Shown here: piece by piece, positions 1 to 11,116 of the stretch
Numbering within the stretch: the stretch's first letter is position 1
How the letters are laid out: each line of letters starts with the position of its first letter
NCBI GenBank assembly: GCA_030512295.1
Contig: JAULSR010000014.1
Span: 146,501-210,500 of the forward strand
Length of the DNA: 64,000 bases
From: Bombardia bombarda
Taxonomy: Eukaryota; Ascomycota; Sordariomycetes; Sordariales; Lasiosphaeriaceae
Direction: 5' to 3'
Notes under the pieces: model-generated
Told to the model about the DNA's origin: nothing
The model's input: only the letters and a program-made list of their open reading frames with translations
Databases searched by the model: none
Position numbers and translations under genes: made by a program

Positions 1-212
1 GACTGGTAAGAGGATGCAGCCGCAACTCGAAGGAAGGACCTCCTCGTGAACACGTCTGGCGAAGGAAGTTGAGACATGTTGCTCTTTGAATGACGGGCCG
101 TGCCAACGTCCATCAGCCAGGTCTTGTGGTGCTCGTCTTTAGATATGGGCGGGCAGTTTTTTGATAGGTAAGCGTCGTTCAGACGGGGCCGTTTGACTGC
201 TGTCGAGTTAGC

Positions 213-320
213 GAGACTCGGTTTTTGGAGACTCGGTTTCTGGAGACTCGGTTTCTGGAGACTCGGTTTCTGGAGACTCGGTTTCTGGAGACTCGGTTTC
301 TGGAGACTCGGTTTCTGGAG
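213..320. repeat. 15-bp minisatellite, about 7 copies
   Basis: Unit gagactcggtttctg, nearly perfect; the first copy has one T for C change. It is open in several frames, which creates spurious repeat peptides. Confidence 0.95.
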
Positions 321-360
321 CGCGAAAGGACGCGAAAGGACACGTACGGCTGTTTGCTTC

Positions 361-396
361 CTCTGGATCCACCTCTGGATCCACCTCTGGATCCAC
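361..396. repeat. 12-bp repeat, 3 copies
   Basis: Unit ctctggatccac repeated three times exactly, each with a BamHI-like GGATCC. Confidence 0.9.
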
Positions 397-513
397 AGAC
401 ACACGCTGTCGCTTGTGCGATGGCTCGTGGGAGCCTTTGTCGGGCATGTCGGGCGGCATCGAACAGAAGGGATGACAGCTGATTATCTACTCTATACTTG
501 AAGCGGAGGGCCT

Positions 514-682
514 TGTTAACAATAGGTGTTAACAATGGGTGTTAACAATGGGTGTTAATAATGGGTGTTAATAATGGGTGTTAATAATGGGTGTTAATAA
601 TGGGTGTTAATAATGGGTGTTAATAATGGGTGTTAACAATAGGTGTTAACAATAGGTGTTAACAATAGGTGTGAACAATGGG
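514..682. repeat. 15-bp minisatellite, about 11 copies
   Basis: Unit ggtgttaataatggg with aac/aat and gg/ag variants. The variants are clustered: aac-type at both ends and aat-type in the middle, as expected from internal expansion. Confidence 0.93.
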
Positions 683-1360
683 CGGTTAATGTTTAATGTG
701 GAGGTCGGGGGATCGGTAAGACGTTGCAGTCCCCGGCGCATGTGAGGGGTAAGTTGAGGAACTGAGGCACGCTAGCCACATTCGACAACCGTAATTTCAT
801 TCAAGTTGCAATGTGGAATTAAGGTGCGAGCACCAGAACTTTGAAGCACTTCTTCCGAACTCGTCCGTCAGCGTCTCAACAGCAAGTCGCACGAGCCAGG
901 CCTTCTCCCACTTACACCAAGATGCCGTCAGACCTGCTGCAGACCTTCCACCGGGAAAATATCCCTCCCGCCGTCTCCAGTTTCCGAGCTGTCGCATCTT
1001 CAAGGCAGCATCTTCAAGGCAGTCTTGGGTTGGATTTCCGCTCCTCGTGCTGTCGTGGATTGACGGCTCCCCCCCTCTGCACTGGACTCCTGGCGCCCCA
1101 CCACGGCTTATTCGCGACAAAATAATCCCGGGTCAACTCGCGAGCATACCCAAGAAGACAGTGGGTTCAGCCAGCCATCCTGCTTTCGATACAACTGCTC
1201 ATTAATCATCGCAGGGGGACCAGCCACCAAATTTTTCCTCGACGAGATAGATAACACGATCAAGCGGATGCGCAATGGCCGCCTTCCCGAAATAAATAAC
1301 TGATGTGCTTCTCGCCGAATTGAAAGACGCACCGTGCGCCGCCATGGACCATGGCGACCC

Positions 1361-1455
1361 AGGACCGCAGACCATGGTCCCAGGACCGCAGACCATGGTC
1401 CCAGGACCGCAGACCATGGTCCCAGGACCGCAGACCATGGTCCCAGGACCGCAGA
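1361..1455. repeat. 21-bp minisatellite containing a palindrome
   Basis: About 4.5 copies of aggaccgcagaccatggtccc. Each unit holds the palindrome gaccatggtc, so the array can fold into repeated small hairpins. Confidence 0.93.
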
Positions 1456-1666
1456 ACATAATAGTTGACGAAGGATACAACATGATCAGGTTGCCAACTA
1501 AGAAAGTACAATCGATTGGGGAATTGCTTATGTTGCTTATTTAATCATCCGAAGATGTCGATCTTCGCCAATGCTTCCTGGAGTCGGTGCTTGGTGAAGA
1601 AAGGGATGCACTAATCCGCCAGCAGCCCTGGGATGGAAGCTTCCTTTCGTTTCCTGTGAGCAACAC

Positions 1667-1830
1667 AACACCTTGACATAACACCTTGACATAACACCTC
1701 AACATAACACCTCAACATAACACCTCAACATAACACCTCAACATAACACCTCAACATAACACCTTGACATAACACCTTGACATAACACCTCAACATAACA
1801 CCTCGACATAACACCTCAACATAACACCTT
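1667..1830. repeat. 13-bp minisatellite, about 12 copies
   Basis: Unit ataacacctcaac with ttgac, tcgac and tcaac variants at the 3' part. The unit length is not a multiple of three, consistent with non-coding DNA. Confidence 0.93.
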
Positions 1831-2241
1831 CGAAATCTAACCTCATCGAGAGGGATATTTCCGGTGCAATTCGAGCGACCGGACAAGAGAGCTGCAGGCG
1901 GTGATATGAACAGCTTATAGTTGGCCTATTCTCTGAGAGCAGGTGCCCTGAACTGCTGATTTACGTACATGAGAATAGAAATGAGAATAGATGAGAGCCT
2001 TCGGATGCTTGGCGGCGCGGTGTTCCATGGGTGCCCGACCTGTAGTCACGTGGCTGGTTTCCTGGTGTCGGTGTCGAGCCACCGACAAGCAGCACAGCAT
2101 CATCTGGTTTTGACTCGGTGCCTCCTTCAGAGGGCCGGTGGACATTGCCTATTGGACGCGGCTGGACTATGCAGAGGTGCAGAGGTCAGTTGGCTATCGC
2201 CTCTCGGTTGAGTCGGCAACTCAGTGAGCGAGGCGTCACAG

Positions 2242-2312
2242 TAACAACAACAACAACAACAACGACGACAGTACTAATATAACAACAACAACAACGACGA
2301 CAGTACTAATAT

Positions 2313-2352
<40 letters not shown>
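2242..2352. repeat. (CAA)n microsatellite with internal 30-bp duplication
   Basis: CAA triplets are broken by two copies of a short insert reading cgacgacagtactaatat, then a pure CAA run. Confidence 0.9.
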
Positions 2353-2353
<1 letters not shown>

Positions 2354-2501
2354 GGATAACAACACTGCTGGCGCGGCTTTCTGTGGTGTGAGCATGATCA
2401 ATCTGACAGTCAATTAAAGCCCTATGCTATCTACCCGCTGACAACTACCCGCTGACAACCTCACGGCCCTTCCCGGGCCTTCTCCTTTCTTCCTCTCCGG
2501 C

Positions 2502-3983
2502 TCACTGGACCTGGCACCCACCTGGAGTGACCCCACCTGGAGTGACCCCACCACCTGGAGTGACCGCTTGTCTACTGTTCGGCATTGCTTGGCCGGCTGC
2601 CCCGCTCGACGGGTATAGAGGCAGAGCTGGCATAAGCCTGGTCGCCTCGGAAAGCGGTGGGACATCGGGTTCCGGGGTATACGGCAGGGCCTCAAGGGCG
2701 TAGCAGATTTTCTTGAAGTGATTTGGCATCCACGTGTTGTAAACGTTTTTCGTGAACCGGTATGCCGTCCACTTGTCTTGGCCCTCGTTTTCAGTAAAGT
2801 CGAATTCATGGATCAGATGGCGGAAGTATCTGGTGTTGGCCCCGATCATCACTGGGTAGTGGCCGTAAATCCGGACCGAGGTAGGGTCATGTGAGACGGA
2901 GAAGGCGAGTATCTCCCGATCGATTTCTTCCTGGCGCTTAGCAGCACGGAAAAGCTCGACAACACCTCGCACGGCAAGGGTCATGCTATGGGCGTTCTGC
3001 CGGTCTGCGATGTCAAGCGCGTTGGCGCCGCACTTCACTTCGCAGGTCAAGAATGGGAAATACATGTAGCGCGTGGCCATGAAATGAGACTGGTTCCTGC
3101 CCATGAAATCGCCATGAAACGGCGATAATCTTGCGAGCTGGCTTCTGTTGAACGCGCCTCGCTTGAACCCAACAGAGAAGTCGGGTTGTGGACAGGGGCC
3201 AAAAAGAGGAATCGAACCATCCCACCCTTCGTTGACGCTCTCTGTTATGATGTTGAAGTATTTCATACCGACGGGAGGAATGATAAGCCGACTGATGTCT
3301 TTGATGAGTCGTGCCTCGTTCATGTTGTGTATCCCCTGGCGTGTCATTTCGAGGATCTCGTCGCGGAAGAGTATATCGCTAGGAACTGGCCTTGGCTTCA
3401 GGAGAGACCAACAGAGAGCCTGGCTGGCGCTGGCCAAGCCCCACAACTCATTGGCCATGTAGCTGCCTTTGAGCCCCAGCAGGGTCTCATAGAGCGAGCT
3501 TAGATATGGCGCGCTCTTCTCCTCCCTCAGCTTCTGGTCGCTGGGCGTCGTGGATATAGCCGAGGATTTCCTCCGCGCAAGGAGACGATGGTCCATGGTG
3601 AGATGCGTCGTTAAGTTGTCTTCCGGCCAGTCCTGCTCCTTGGGCCAGCGATCTTCCTTCGCCCAGAAAGCAACTGGGTCAGGGCGTCTATGGCCGCCGC
3701 CGCCGCCGCCGCCGCCGCCGCTGCTGCCGATCGCTGGCTCGCCAGATGCGTCTTCGGTAGGGCGTAGAGAGGATGTCCGTCCTCGCTCCGGGTCCAGGTC
3801 TGGGGCTGGGGCTGGGACTGGGTCTGGGGCTGGGGCTGGGTCTGGGTCTGGGGCTGGGGCCGGGCCTGGGGCTGGGGCCGGGCCTGGGGCTGGGTCTGGG
3901 GCTGGGCCTGGGTCTGCGTCGAGTATGTACTCGATTGAGTGCTGGGGTTTGCGATTTCTGTTCTGGACAGGCGCCGGTTGTTC
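2502..3983 (-). CDS. DUF7924-domain protein (5' end unresolved)
   Basis: I recognise the fungal DUF7924 family from the block around QPDFSVGF, YMYFPFLTCEVKCG, DRQNAHSMTLAVRG, YGHYPV and WTAYRFTKNVY, in the usual order. The frame contains an ATG at 3596 (364 aa from there), but it stays open upstream to 3983 and reads a typical family lead-in (DPVAFWAKEDRWPKEQ, about 3560-3660) before that ATG. The true N-terminus is therefore further upstream, probably after an acceptor ctatag at 3984-3989. The upstream part is a Pro/Ala/Asp-rich repeat (about 3795-3925) and a Gly tract (3693-3725) from GGC repeats, open in all three frames. The tail ends in VTPGG repeats. Function is unknown. The D...E-x-K spacing (D139, E186, K188, counted from the internal Met) resembles a PD-(D/E)XK nuclease core, which is my inference. 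The first exon is not identified. Confidence 0.8.
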   Translation of the reverse strand, partial: EQPAPVQNRNRKPQHSIEYILDADPGPAPDPAPGPAPAPGPAPAPDPDPAPAPDPVPAPAPDLDPERGRTSSLRPTEDASGEPAIGSSGGGGGGGGGHRRPDPVAFWAKEDRWPKEQDWPEDNLTTHLTMDHRLLARRKSSAISTTPSDQKLREEKSAPYLSSLYETLLGLKGSYMANELWGLASASQALCWSLLKPRPVPSDILFRDEILEMTRQGIHNMNEARLIKDISRLIIPPVGMKYFNIITESVNEGWDGSIPLFGPCPQPDFSVGFKRGAFNRSQLARLSPFHGDFMGRNQSHFMATRYMYFPFLTCEVKCGANALDIADRQNAHSMTLAVRGVVELFRAAKRQEEIDREILAFSVSHDPTSVRIYGHYPVMIGANTRYFRHLIHEFDFTENEGQDKWTAYRFTKNVYNTWMPNHFKKICYALEALPYTPEPDVPPLSEATRLMPALPLYPSSGAAGQAMPNSRQAVTPGGGVTPGGVTPGGCQVQ

Positions 3984-4039
3984 CTATAGATGCCGTAACA
4001 CAACTTAGCCTATGCACCAGGTAATGCGGAGGAGAGAGG

Positions 4040-4139
4040 GCATGGGGCATGGGGCATGGGGCATGGGGCATGGGGCATGGGGCATGGGGCATGGGGCATG
4101 GGGCATGGGGCATGGGGCGTGGGGCGTGGGGCATAGGGC
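4040..4139. repeat. 7-bp minisatellite (catgggg)
   Basis: About 13 copies of gcatggg ending in gcgtggg variants. It lies just upstream of the DUF7924 gene, within its likely promoter or 5' leader. Confidence 0.93.
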
Positions 4140-4403
4140 ATACATATGGGGCCGGTGCCATCTCTCTGGGTGTAGTCGAACGCACGCGGTCACGTTCGGC
4201 GCGCCCGGTTGCGCGCTTTCGCGAACGTCCTTTGCGCGGCTGGATGCCCTGGGGTCGATCTCCTGCAAGCGTCAGCGGGCGATATCCTTTGGCGCTGCAA
4301 AGAAATAAGTACCTTGATTACTTGACGCCCGTGATGGGGGCGGCTTCGGGGCTATTGCTTGGACTCGAGTGCTGGCCATGGCGATGAGAACGGAGTCGAG
4401 GTC

Positions 4404-4529
4404 CTGGTTATGTGTCTGGTTATGTGTCTGGTTATATGTGTCTGGTTATGTGTCTGGCTATGTGTCTGGTTATGTGTCTGGTTATGTGTCTGGCTCTGTG
4501 TCTGGTTATGTGTCTGGCTCTGTGTCTGG
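4404..4529. repeat. 12-bp minisatellite (tggttatgtgtc)
   Basis: About 10 copies with tggctatgtgtc and tggctctgtgtc variants. Several reading frames are open through it. Confidence 0.92.
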
Positions 4530-5058
4530 GGGAAGAAGGTCTTGAGATGGAGTGAAGTGTGAGTGAGGAATGGATCGTGATGAAATGGGGGCTGCGAGCC
4601 GTGTTGAAATGGGATCCTGTTGCCAGGCACATCACACATCACAAGATGAAATCACAAGATGGGATTACATGACAGGGCATGGACCTATAATATCTGTATT
4701 TACCTCAGCCTGGCGAGGCCTGGCAGGCCCACTCCTTGCACTCTTGCATCCTCTCCATGCCAATACCGACTAATTGCCAAGCGCCATTTCCCCAAATTTT
4801 CGTGCGATGGACGAACCATGGTTAGCTGTCACATTTGGCGCCTGCGCCGAAGGACCAATAGGGAGGCGAGCCCGACCACCCCCATCGACCCGGAGCATAG
4901 TTCAGGTCTACACACAGTAACGACCCAAAATGCCCTCTCTCTCTCTCTCTCGCCCGTCGGATGCAGCCCGCCCCGGTGCCGCACGGCGAAGGGTCCTTGA
5001 CAATGATGACACGCTTCCACGACCTCGCCGACATTGACGACACACACAAACCACCCCC

Positions 5059-5165
5059 TTTCCAAAATCCTTTCCAATTCCTTTTCCAATTCCCTTTCCA
5101 ATTCCCTTTCCAATTCCCTTTCCAATTCCCTTTCCAATTCCCTTTCCAATCCCCTGTCCAATTCC
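5059..5165. repeat. 12-bp minisatellite (ttccaattccct)
   Basis: About 8 copies of a pyrimidine-rich unit, preceded by a (CT)n run at 4930-4951. Confidence 0.92.
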
Positions 5166-5504
5166 AACGGCATCCTCGACAGCAGGGGGCGTCTGACTCC
5201 CCTGGCGCTCGTCATAGAGCGGGGGAGCGGGCTCCTGAGCGTGCTTTCTGGAGGCGTCGCTTCCGACCAGCCAGAGGAATGCGTGAGTGGATAAACTAAA
5301 ACAAGAAGGAACAGAGCCCCTCGCCTCGTACAGACTTAGTGGGTCCACATCACGCTCATCAAGCGCTTCCGTCTCCGCCACGTACATGTACTCATCTCCG
5401 CCTTTCCACTTCCCAAAGCAGTTCTAGGCGGCCGCCCCCTGTCGCTACAAATCTCCCCCTTCCTCGCCGTCGTCACGTGTGCGGTAGGCAAGACTGAGAA
5501 GGCG

Positions 5505-5660
5505 GAGGAGGACGAAGAGGAGGACGAAGAGGAGAGGAAGAGGAGAGGAAGAAGAGGAGGAAGAAGAGGAGGAAGTCAATAAAGAGGACGAGGGCGAGGG
5601 CGAGGGCGAGGACGAGGGCGAGGGCGAGGACGAGGGTGAGGACGAGGGTGAGGACGTCGC
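5505..5660. repeat. Purine-rich GAGGAC/GAGGGC tract
   Basis: About 150 bp of nearly pure purine on the plus strand, made of irregular gaggacga and gagggc units. It could adopt triplex-type structure. Confidence 0.85.
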
Positions 5661-6118
5661 CCTCGAAGCCGACGAAGCTAACAGGGGTTTCCGAAGCAGG
5701 GCGGGACGACAGTGACCGCCATCAGCTACAAACGCTCGAGGGCCAGGTCGCGCGGCGGCGGTGAAAAGGATCTATCTGGCGATCTCTTGCGCCTCACTTC
5801 CGCTGTCTACTCTGAGGATTCTCGGAGCTGTCTGGGAGGGGAGGAACACAGAGAGGAAAAGAAAAAAAATTAGGTTCCGCCATTGGTCTGCCAACGCAGA
5901 CGCCATGCCCTCGATGACTCAAGTGCACATCACTCACCCACCCACGGCCACAAATTCAAACGGATGTGGACAATCCCGCCGTCCTCTGATGGAATTGCGC
6001 CAGCACCTCAGGGCATTCGTCGAAATGCGCAGCCGGTTCCCAAGTATTGTGCTTGTGCTTGTGCCTTATACCCTTTCCACTTGACCCAGTACTGTACTCC
6101 CCCCCCACTTGACCCAGT

Positions 6119-6267
6119 ACTCCCCCCCCCTTTTCTCCCCCCCTTTTCTCCCCCCCTTTTCTCCCCCCCTTTTCTCCCCCCCTTTTCTCCCCCCTTTTCT
6201 CCCCCCCTTTTCTCCCCCCCTTTTCTCCCCCCCTTTTCTCCCCCCCTTTTCTCCCCCCCCTTTCTCC
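6119..6267. repeat. 13-bp poly-pyrimidine minisatellite
   Basis: About 11 copies of ccccccttttctc. The plus strand is pure pyrimidine for about 150 bp. Confidence 0.93.
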
Positions 6268-6985
6268 CTGTCGCGACTCCAAAAAATCTCCTCGACCTGA
6301 AAACACTCGCCTTCCTGAACCTCCTCGGCCGGGGAAGCTACTCTTGAAGGGAGGGCGCGCCCTGTCGAGGAAGTCATCTCTGGTGGTGGCTTGCGCCGTT
6401 GGAACTCGGGTGTGTGATAGCTTCGTCCATGATTCGTACAAGGGGGGTTTCACGTGAATTCCACTGCCTGGAGTTGAGCCACTGTTTGGTACTGGTGCTA
6501 AATGTAGCTGGGAATAGTATATCACTACGCGACTCGGGAAGTCGGATCGCTCTGCTTTTGAAAGGGAGCTCTGCTTTTGAAAGGGAAAGCATACTTGGAT
6601 TCTTATACATATATCGGAAGACTGATCTCCACTGACCTAGGTAATCGAGAAGATGCCCCAAAATGCGAAGATGACCAGTTTGTACGTACACCAAACACTT
6701 CTGGGAACCATTCTCTCCAAACCTTTGACATCTTCTGCAATTTATCATCGCGTTTTTTCAGTGGTCACAAGCAGCGAGATGGCAACAGGCCCCAGCTCTG
6801 CGAATCGCGGGCTTCTCGTTCGGAAGCCGGGCTTTTCTTCTGCAGATATACCTGCTGCTCTTGACAATACTCTACGCGATACCACCGTTCCAGAGACAGG
6901 CGCCGCTACTTCCCTTGCTGAACACATGGCCACACGCCTTCCGCCCCAGAGTCCATGCAGCGCCGCCTCCCGGTCGTGGGTTTGA

Positions 6986-7519
6986 TCCACAACAGAGAAG
7001 TCCAGCAGCTGCCACGCCTCTCGGCATCGTGACCACCATGACGATAGCGACCAGGCGAGTGATCTGGAACAACGTCATCCTCTCGTTCCGGACGACAGGG
7101 GAGAGCAGGATGAGGATGGCACCCCCCCCGCACCCCGAGACCGTCCAGCCGCATCCAAGTCGAGCAAGGAGAAAACAACAACACAGCAGCAGGGCAACCC
7201 GGCACCGGCGGCAGAAGCTCCTCCGCCGGGGAAGCCTGCGGGGATCCTCCTCGCCCCCGGCACCAGGACGACATGTCGGAAGTGCGTGTCTTTCGGCCAC
7301 GATGTGAAGCAAGGCCCGGGGGAAATAACGACAGCCAGCACCACCGAATTCATAGACGGGTACGGGAGGGTCGGGCAAGCATACCGAGGTTGTCAGACGA
7401 TGGGAGCGACAACGACCGTGAGGCAGCTCATGCCGAGCCATCCATGCAGCCGGCCCGCCAGCGAGGAGGGGGTCGATAGCCTCTCTGATGACGCTATCAC
7501 AGTGGGTGGGTTGACGTAG
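6986..7519 (+). pseudogene. Coding-like remnant with a Cut12-type motif
   Basis: One plus-strand frame is open for about 178 codons between a TGA at 6983 and a TGA ending at 7519, without a good start. It reads an Asp/Pro/Gln-rich low-complexity segment and then PAGILLAPGTRTTCRK followed by VSFGHDVK (7235-7312). The GIL-x-TPGT-x(4)-RK-x-VSFG pattern resembles the conserved motif I associate with spindle-pole-body protein Cut12 of filamentous ascomycetes. T is replaced by A and the second R by C here. No complete gene model could be built, so I call it a relic or an unresolved exon. The assignment is weak. Confidence 0.3.
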
Positions 7520-8090
7520 CTGTCACCAAACGGCAACGTCCTTGACTATGTCATCCTGAGGTCGATTACCTCTCCATATCTTATGAGATCTCCATATCTT
7601 ATGAGATCTCCATCTTGTTTGCAGGCTTCATCCCTACGTCCGTAAATCAAAATCAAATCCGCTACGATATGATGTCCTCATTACGACGACTGCTTCCTGC
7701 GGCTGGGGGAGATGAGGCCGACAGGGAACATGCTGATAAATTACGCACGTACACTATATACAGTTGTTCAGCTGGATTGTTCAGCTGGATTCCATCTTGC
7801 TGGGTATAGGAAGAGGGAGAAGAGGGAGCAAGCAACAGGGGCCGGGCAGGAAGAAGGGGGAGAGGGGAAGGAGGCAAAGAGGGGGGGGGGCAGGATCTGG
7901 CGGAAAATCCACTCTCGTATTGACCCCACAGGACGGAAGACTCCATGATCAATGATCAGGAAGACTTCATGATCGGGAAGACTTCATGATCGGAAAGACG
8001 TCTTGATCGGAAGGACGTCTTGATCGGAAGGTGCGCTGTGTAGCTAGTGGTCTCTGTTTGGCAGTCTGGCCCGTCCCCTGACTGAGTCAA

Positions 8091-8164
8091 TTAAATCCCT
8101 TCTCTAATTGCCTCTTCTCTGATTGCCTCTTCTCTAATTGCCTCTTCTCTAATTGCCTCTTCTC
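8091..8164. repeat. 15-bp repeat, about 5 copies
   Basis: Unit tctctaattgcctct, one copy with gatt. Confidence 0.9.
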
Positions 8165-8381
8165 CACCCTTGACGCTAGCCCGCTGGTTATTGGTAGAAC
8201 CGTATTTGTTATCTCCCTTTGGCAAAGGAATGTCGGACTTCAGGTCGAAGCATAGCGGACATAGGAGGGAAAAGGGGGTTTGGTCCGAGACAATTATTCT
8301 ATACTGTGTAGTGCAATCTATCCCTTACATGGCAAACCTGCACAGTAGTCTCACAGATCAGGCCAGACTGCGGCCCATAGA

Positions 8382-8767
8382 CTACACCACACACCGCCCC
8401 ACAGCTAACGACAATTAACATACTGTGTAGTTGGCGGAAATTGGTGTGGGGGGGTGTGGGGGGGGAGAGGGGGTTGGGGAGGCACCCACGTAACAACTAG
8501 TCGAGCACCTGAGAACAACTGGTCGAGCACCTGAGAACAACCAGCACCTGAGAACAACCGGTCGAGCACCTGAGAACAACCGGTCGAGCACCTGAGACAT
8601 TTGCACCAACGTTTCCTGTTGAACTGTTAAAAACCTGTTGAACTGTTAAAAACGCAGCCCTTCGTCACATCCATCCCCTTGTCCCCCCCCCCTTCTCCCC
8701 AGCCCCTGCACCGCACACACCCCCCGCCCCACAACCAACGACAATTAACATACTGTGTAGTTGGCGC
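8382..8767. repeat. Direct repeat pair flanking about 300 bp
   Basis: The segment gacaattaacatactgtgta, extended by gttggcg and preceded by a cacac..ccgccccaca block, occurs at about 8382-8437 and again at about 8713-8767. Between the copies lie a G-rich tract (8441-8478) and the 8485-8600 repeat cluster. Confidence 0.85.
8485..8600. repeat. gtcgagcacctgagaacaac repeat cluster
   Basis: Five related units of about 24 bp. The core is the reverse complement of a core (ggtgctcgacgagttgttac) found in the 16.3-16.8 kb array, so the two loci share an inverted dispersed repeat. Confidence 0.85.
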
Positions 8768-9560
8768 ATGAGGGCACGAACAAGAGAGCATCGAAATTGT
8801 CACAACGCCCGTAGCGCCCGTAGCGCCCGTGAGACAACGCCCGTGAGACACGCCCGTGCTGCTATTGAATGGGGCGTCTGTCTTCCTTAGCTTGATTCCG
8901 TCTCAAGTGACAGCACCGGAGTATTGAGTGATATCGATTCCGACTCTCACCAATCAATTCTTGATTCCGCGTTGCCGATCACGACAAACACTATTTCACT
9001 CACCAGGAGTATCCCGCCTTCTACTGGCCCGAGTCAGTGGTCTGCATCGGGTCCAGTGCCCCAACATTTGACATTGGTTCTAAGGGCTGAGATCGAGATT
9101 TCCAAACTCGCCAAACAAAATGTTATCTATTCAACCGATCGACGATCTATGGCTCCATATCTCCCCATAGTGGGGTCAGCTTAAAAAAAAAACACGGAGC
9201 TTATTCCCCTCGCGTCAATGCGCTCTCTGGTGTTACACAGAACGACCCCCTGACATGGCGGCACCTTAACGCCTGAAACTGACAGGTTTGTACATGTACG
9301 ATACATATGCCTATGAAAGGTCACTTGACCGTGATGAGGAAATGTTATGGACAAGCCGTTATCCCTTCCAGCTACACCGAAATATTCCCAGCGGCAAGGA
9401 GAGGAAGTGCCAATAAAGGGGTCTCATAAACGACATGTGCTCCACATGCACGCGTCGGATCAAAGCCCAGACGGCTGGCTCATGGAGAGTGTACCCATCC
9501 CTAGCTAGCATGGGCATCCCTAGCATGGGGGGAAATCACATATGCATGCACCCCCTCCCC

Positions 9561-9627
9561 ACACTCTCCACACCCCCACACCCCCCCTCCCACACCCCCC
9601 CTCCCACACCCCCCCTCCCACACACAC
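9561..9627. repeat. cacacccccctcc repeat
   Basis: Four to five C-rich 13-bp units. Confidence 0.88.
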
Positions 9628-10586
9628 TTAACCCTAGCCTTGCCTATCGACTGCTATCTCGCCCTGGGCCAACTGACAGTTATCCCATACCCCTGCCTGC
9701 CGCTCGATCTTTCGAGCCAATCATCGACCGTCCTCGTGTTTACCAGAGAACTTTCATAAACATCGCTGGACTCTGATTGGTCCTCACCTCCTCGAATAAA
9801 CAAATAGACAACCAACGACATATCGTTCGTGCTTCTCAGCAACCATGTAGTGAGATGGACATGCCGATCGTTGACGACGAGGTGTGTTGTCGCCTGCAGG
9901 AATTAATTAATCTACCGCAGAAAGCAGCATCATGACCGTAATGCCCCTCTTGTTTCCATCCCTATCGGCCTATCGGGCCGTTTTCATAAGAGCCTCAATC
10001 GAGGCGGGGGAAGAGAGAGGATCAGGAGAGAGGATCAGGAGACATAAACAAAAGTCGAGGGCGATAATGCAACGGCACACTAATAGGGATACATCTTGAC
10101 GATCGTTTAATGTGACTGCACAGGTTTCTGAACCATGCGTAGGGGGTCGAGGCATGCAAAGGAAGAGGGCCAAGGCTGTGTATAGTTGTTTATGTCTAAC
10201 CTCTCACCTAACAAGTTCGACCCTCTCTTTCTCTCTTCAACCTCTATCCCATCCTCTCCTCTCGTTCAAAGCCCGTTTTGATTCACATTTTTTTTAGTTT
10301 CCGACGTCCACGGCGCCACGGGGGCGTCATATATCCGGCAAGAGACGACAGCGCACACGAGGAGATCCCGGCCGAGCATATGGCCGCCGCCCTTGGCCAT
10401 GCCCGTCACAATCCCGGGACGGCGAACAACAATCTCGGGCCTGGAACTGCCGCCAAAGAACAAGGACACATCGAGACAAAGGCCAACCTGGCCGTCGGCA
10501 GGGAACAAGCGGACAACCCCGATATACTGGAACTGGGACGAGAATCCCAGTTTTGTCGTAGCGGGTCTCGATAGCGTTTTTCGATA

Positions 10587-10672
10587 GTGTTCCCTGACAG
10601 CGCTCCCCGACAGCGCTCCCCGACAGCGCGCCCCGACAGCGCTCCCCGACAGCGCTCCCCGACAGCGCTCTC
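10587..10672. repeat. 13-bp repeat (gacagcgctcccc)
   Basis: About 6 GC-rich copies, one with gcgcccc. Confidence 0.92.
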
Positions 10673-10854
10673 CCTTCTCCTTCCCATCTCTGCCCGGGCG
10701 CGCCATGGCACATGTCAGCATCCTCATCGACAACGACGAGCGTGCTCTACGCGACGCCAGTGCGGTCGGCTTGAGGGTGTAGACGTCGAAAGCGGCAACG
10801 GCCAACAATTTCTCTCTTGGCGGGCTGCCGCATCGAGCAACCTGGTGCGGCGGC

Positions 10855-11116
10855 GGCGGTACTGGTAGTGGTACTGGTACTGGTAGTGGTACTGGCACTG
10901 GCACTGGTACTGGCACTGGCACTGGTACTGGTACTGGTACTGGCACTGGCACTGGCACTGGTACTGGCATTGGTACTGGCACTGGCACTGGCACTGGTAC
11001 TGGTACTGGTACTGGTAGTGGTACTGGCATTGGTACTGGCACTGGCACTGGTACTGGCACTGGCACTGGCACCGGTACTGGCACTGGCACTGGTACTGGC
11101 ACTGGCACTGGTACTG
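10855..11116. repeat. 6-bp repeat (actggt/actggc), about 43 units
   Basis: About 260 bp of GGTACT and GGCACT hexamers with occasional agtggt and attggt variants. It codes for Thr-Gly, Val-Pro or Leu-Val runs depending on frame. Nothing flanking shows which frame, if any, is translated. Confidence 0.93.

Larger units (their letters stand above)
1..2501. other. Gene-poor segment, several minisatellites
   Basis: No convincing gene is visible on either strand. All open frames here are short, lack splice-compatible partners and show no recognisable domain. The segment is punctuated by the tandem repeats listed separately at 213-320, 361-396, 514-682, 1361-1455, 1667-1830 and 2242-2352. The stretch at 800-1330 and the one at 1840-2230 are non-repetitive but show nothing I can name. 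Confidence 0.6.

Noticed and set aside
3205..3225. B-box-like ggttcgattcc on minus
   Set aside because: Lies within the conserved DUF7924 coding region; no tRNA can be folded around it.
10266..11108. 280-codon minus ORF of Pro-Val repeats (and its plus Leu-Val counterpart)
   Set aside because: A product of the 6-bp repeat, open in all frames; the non-repeat part gives no recognisable protein.
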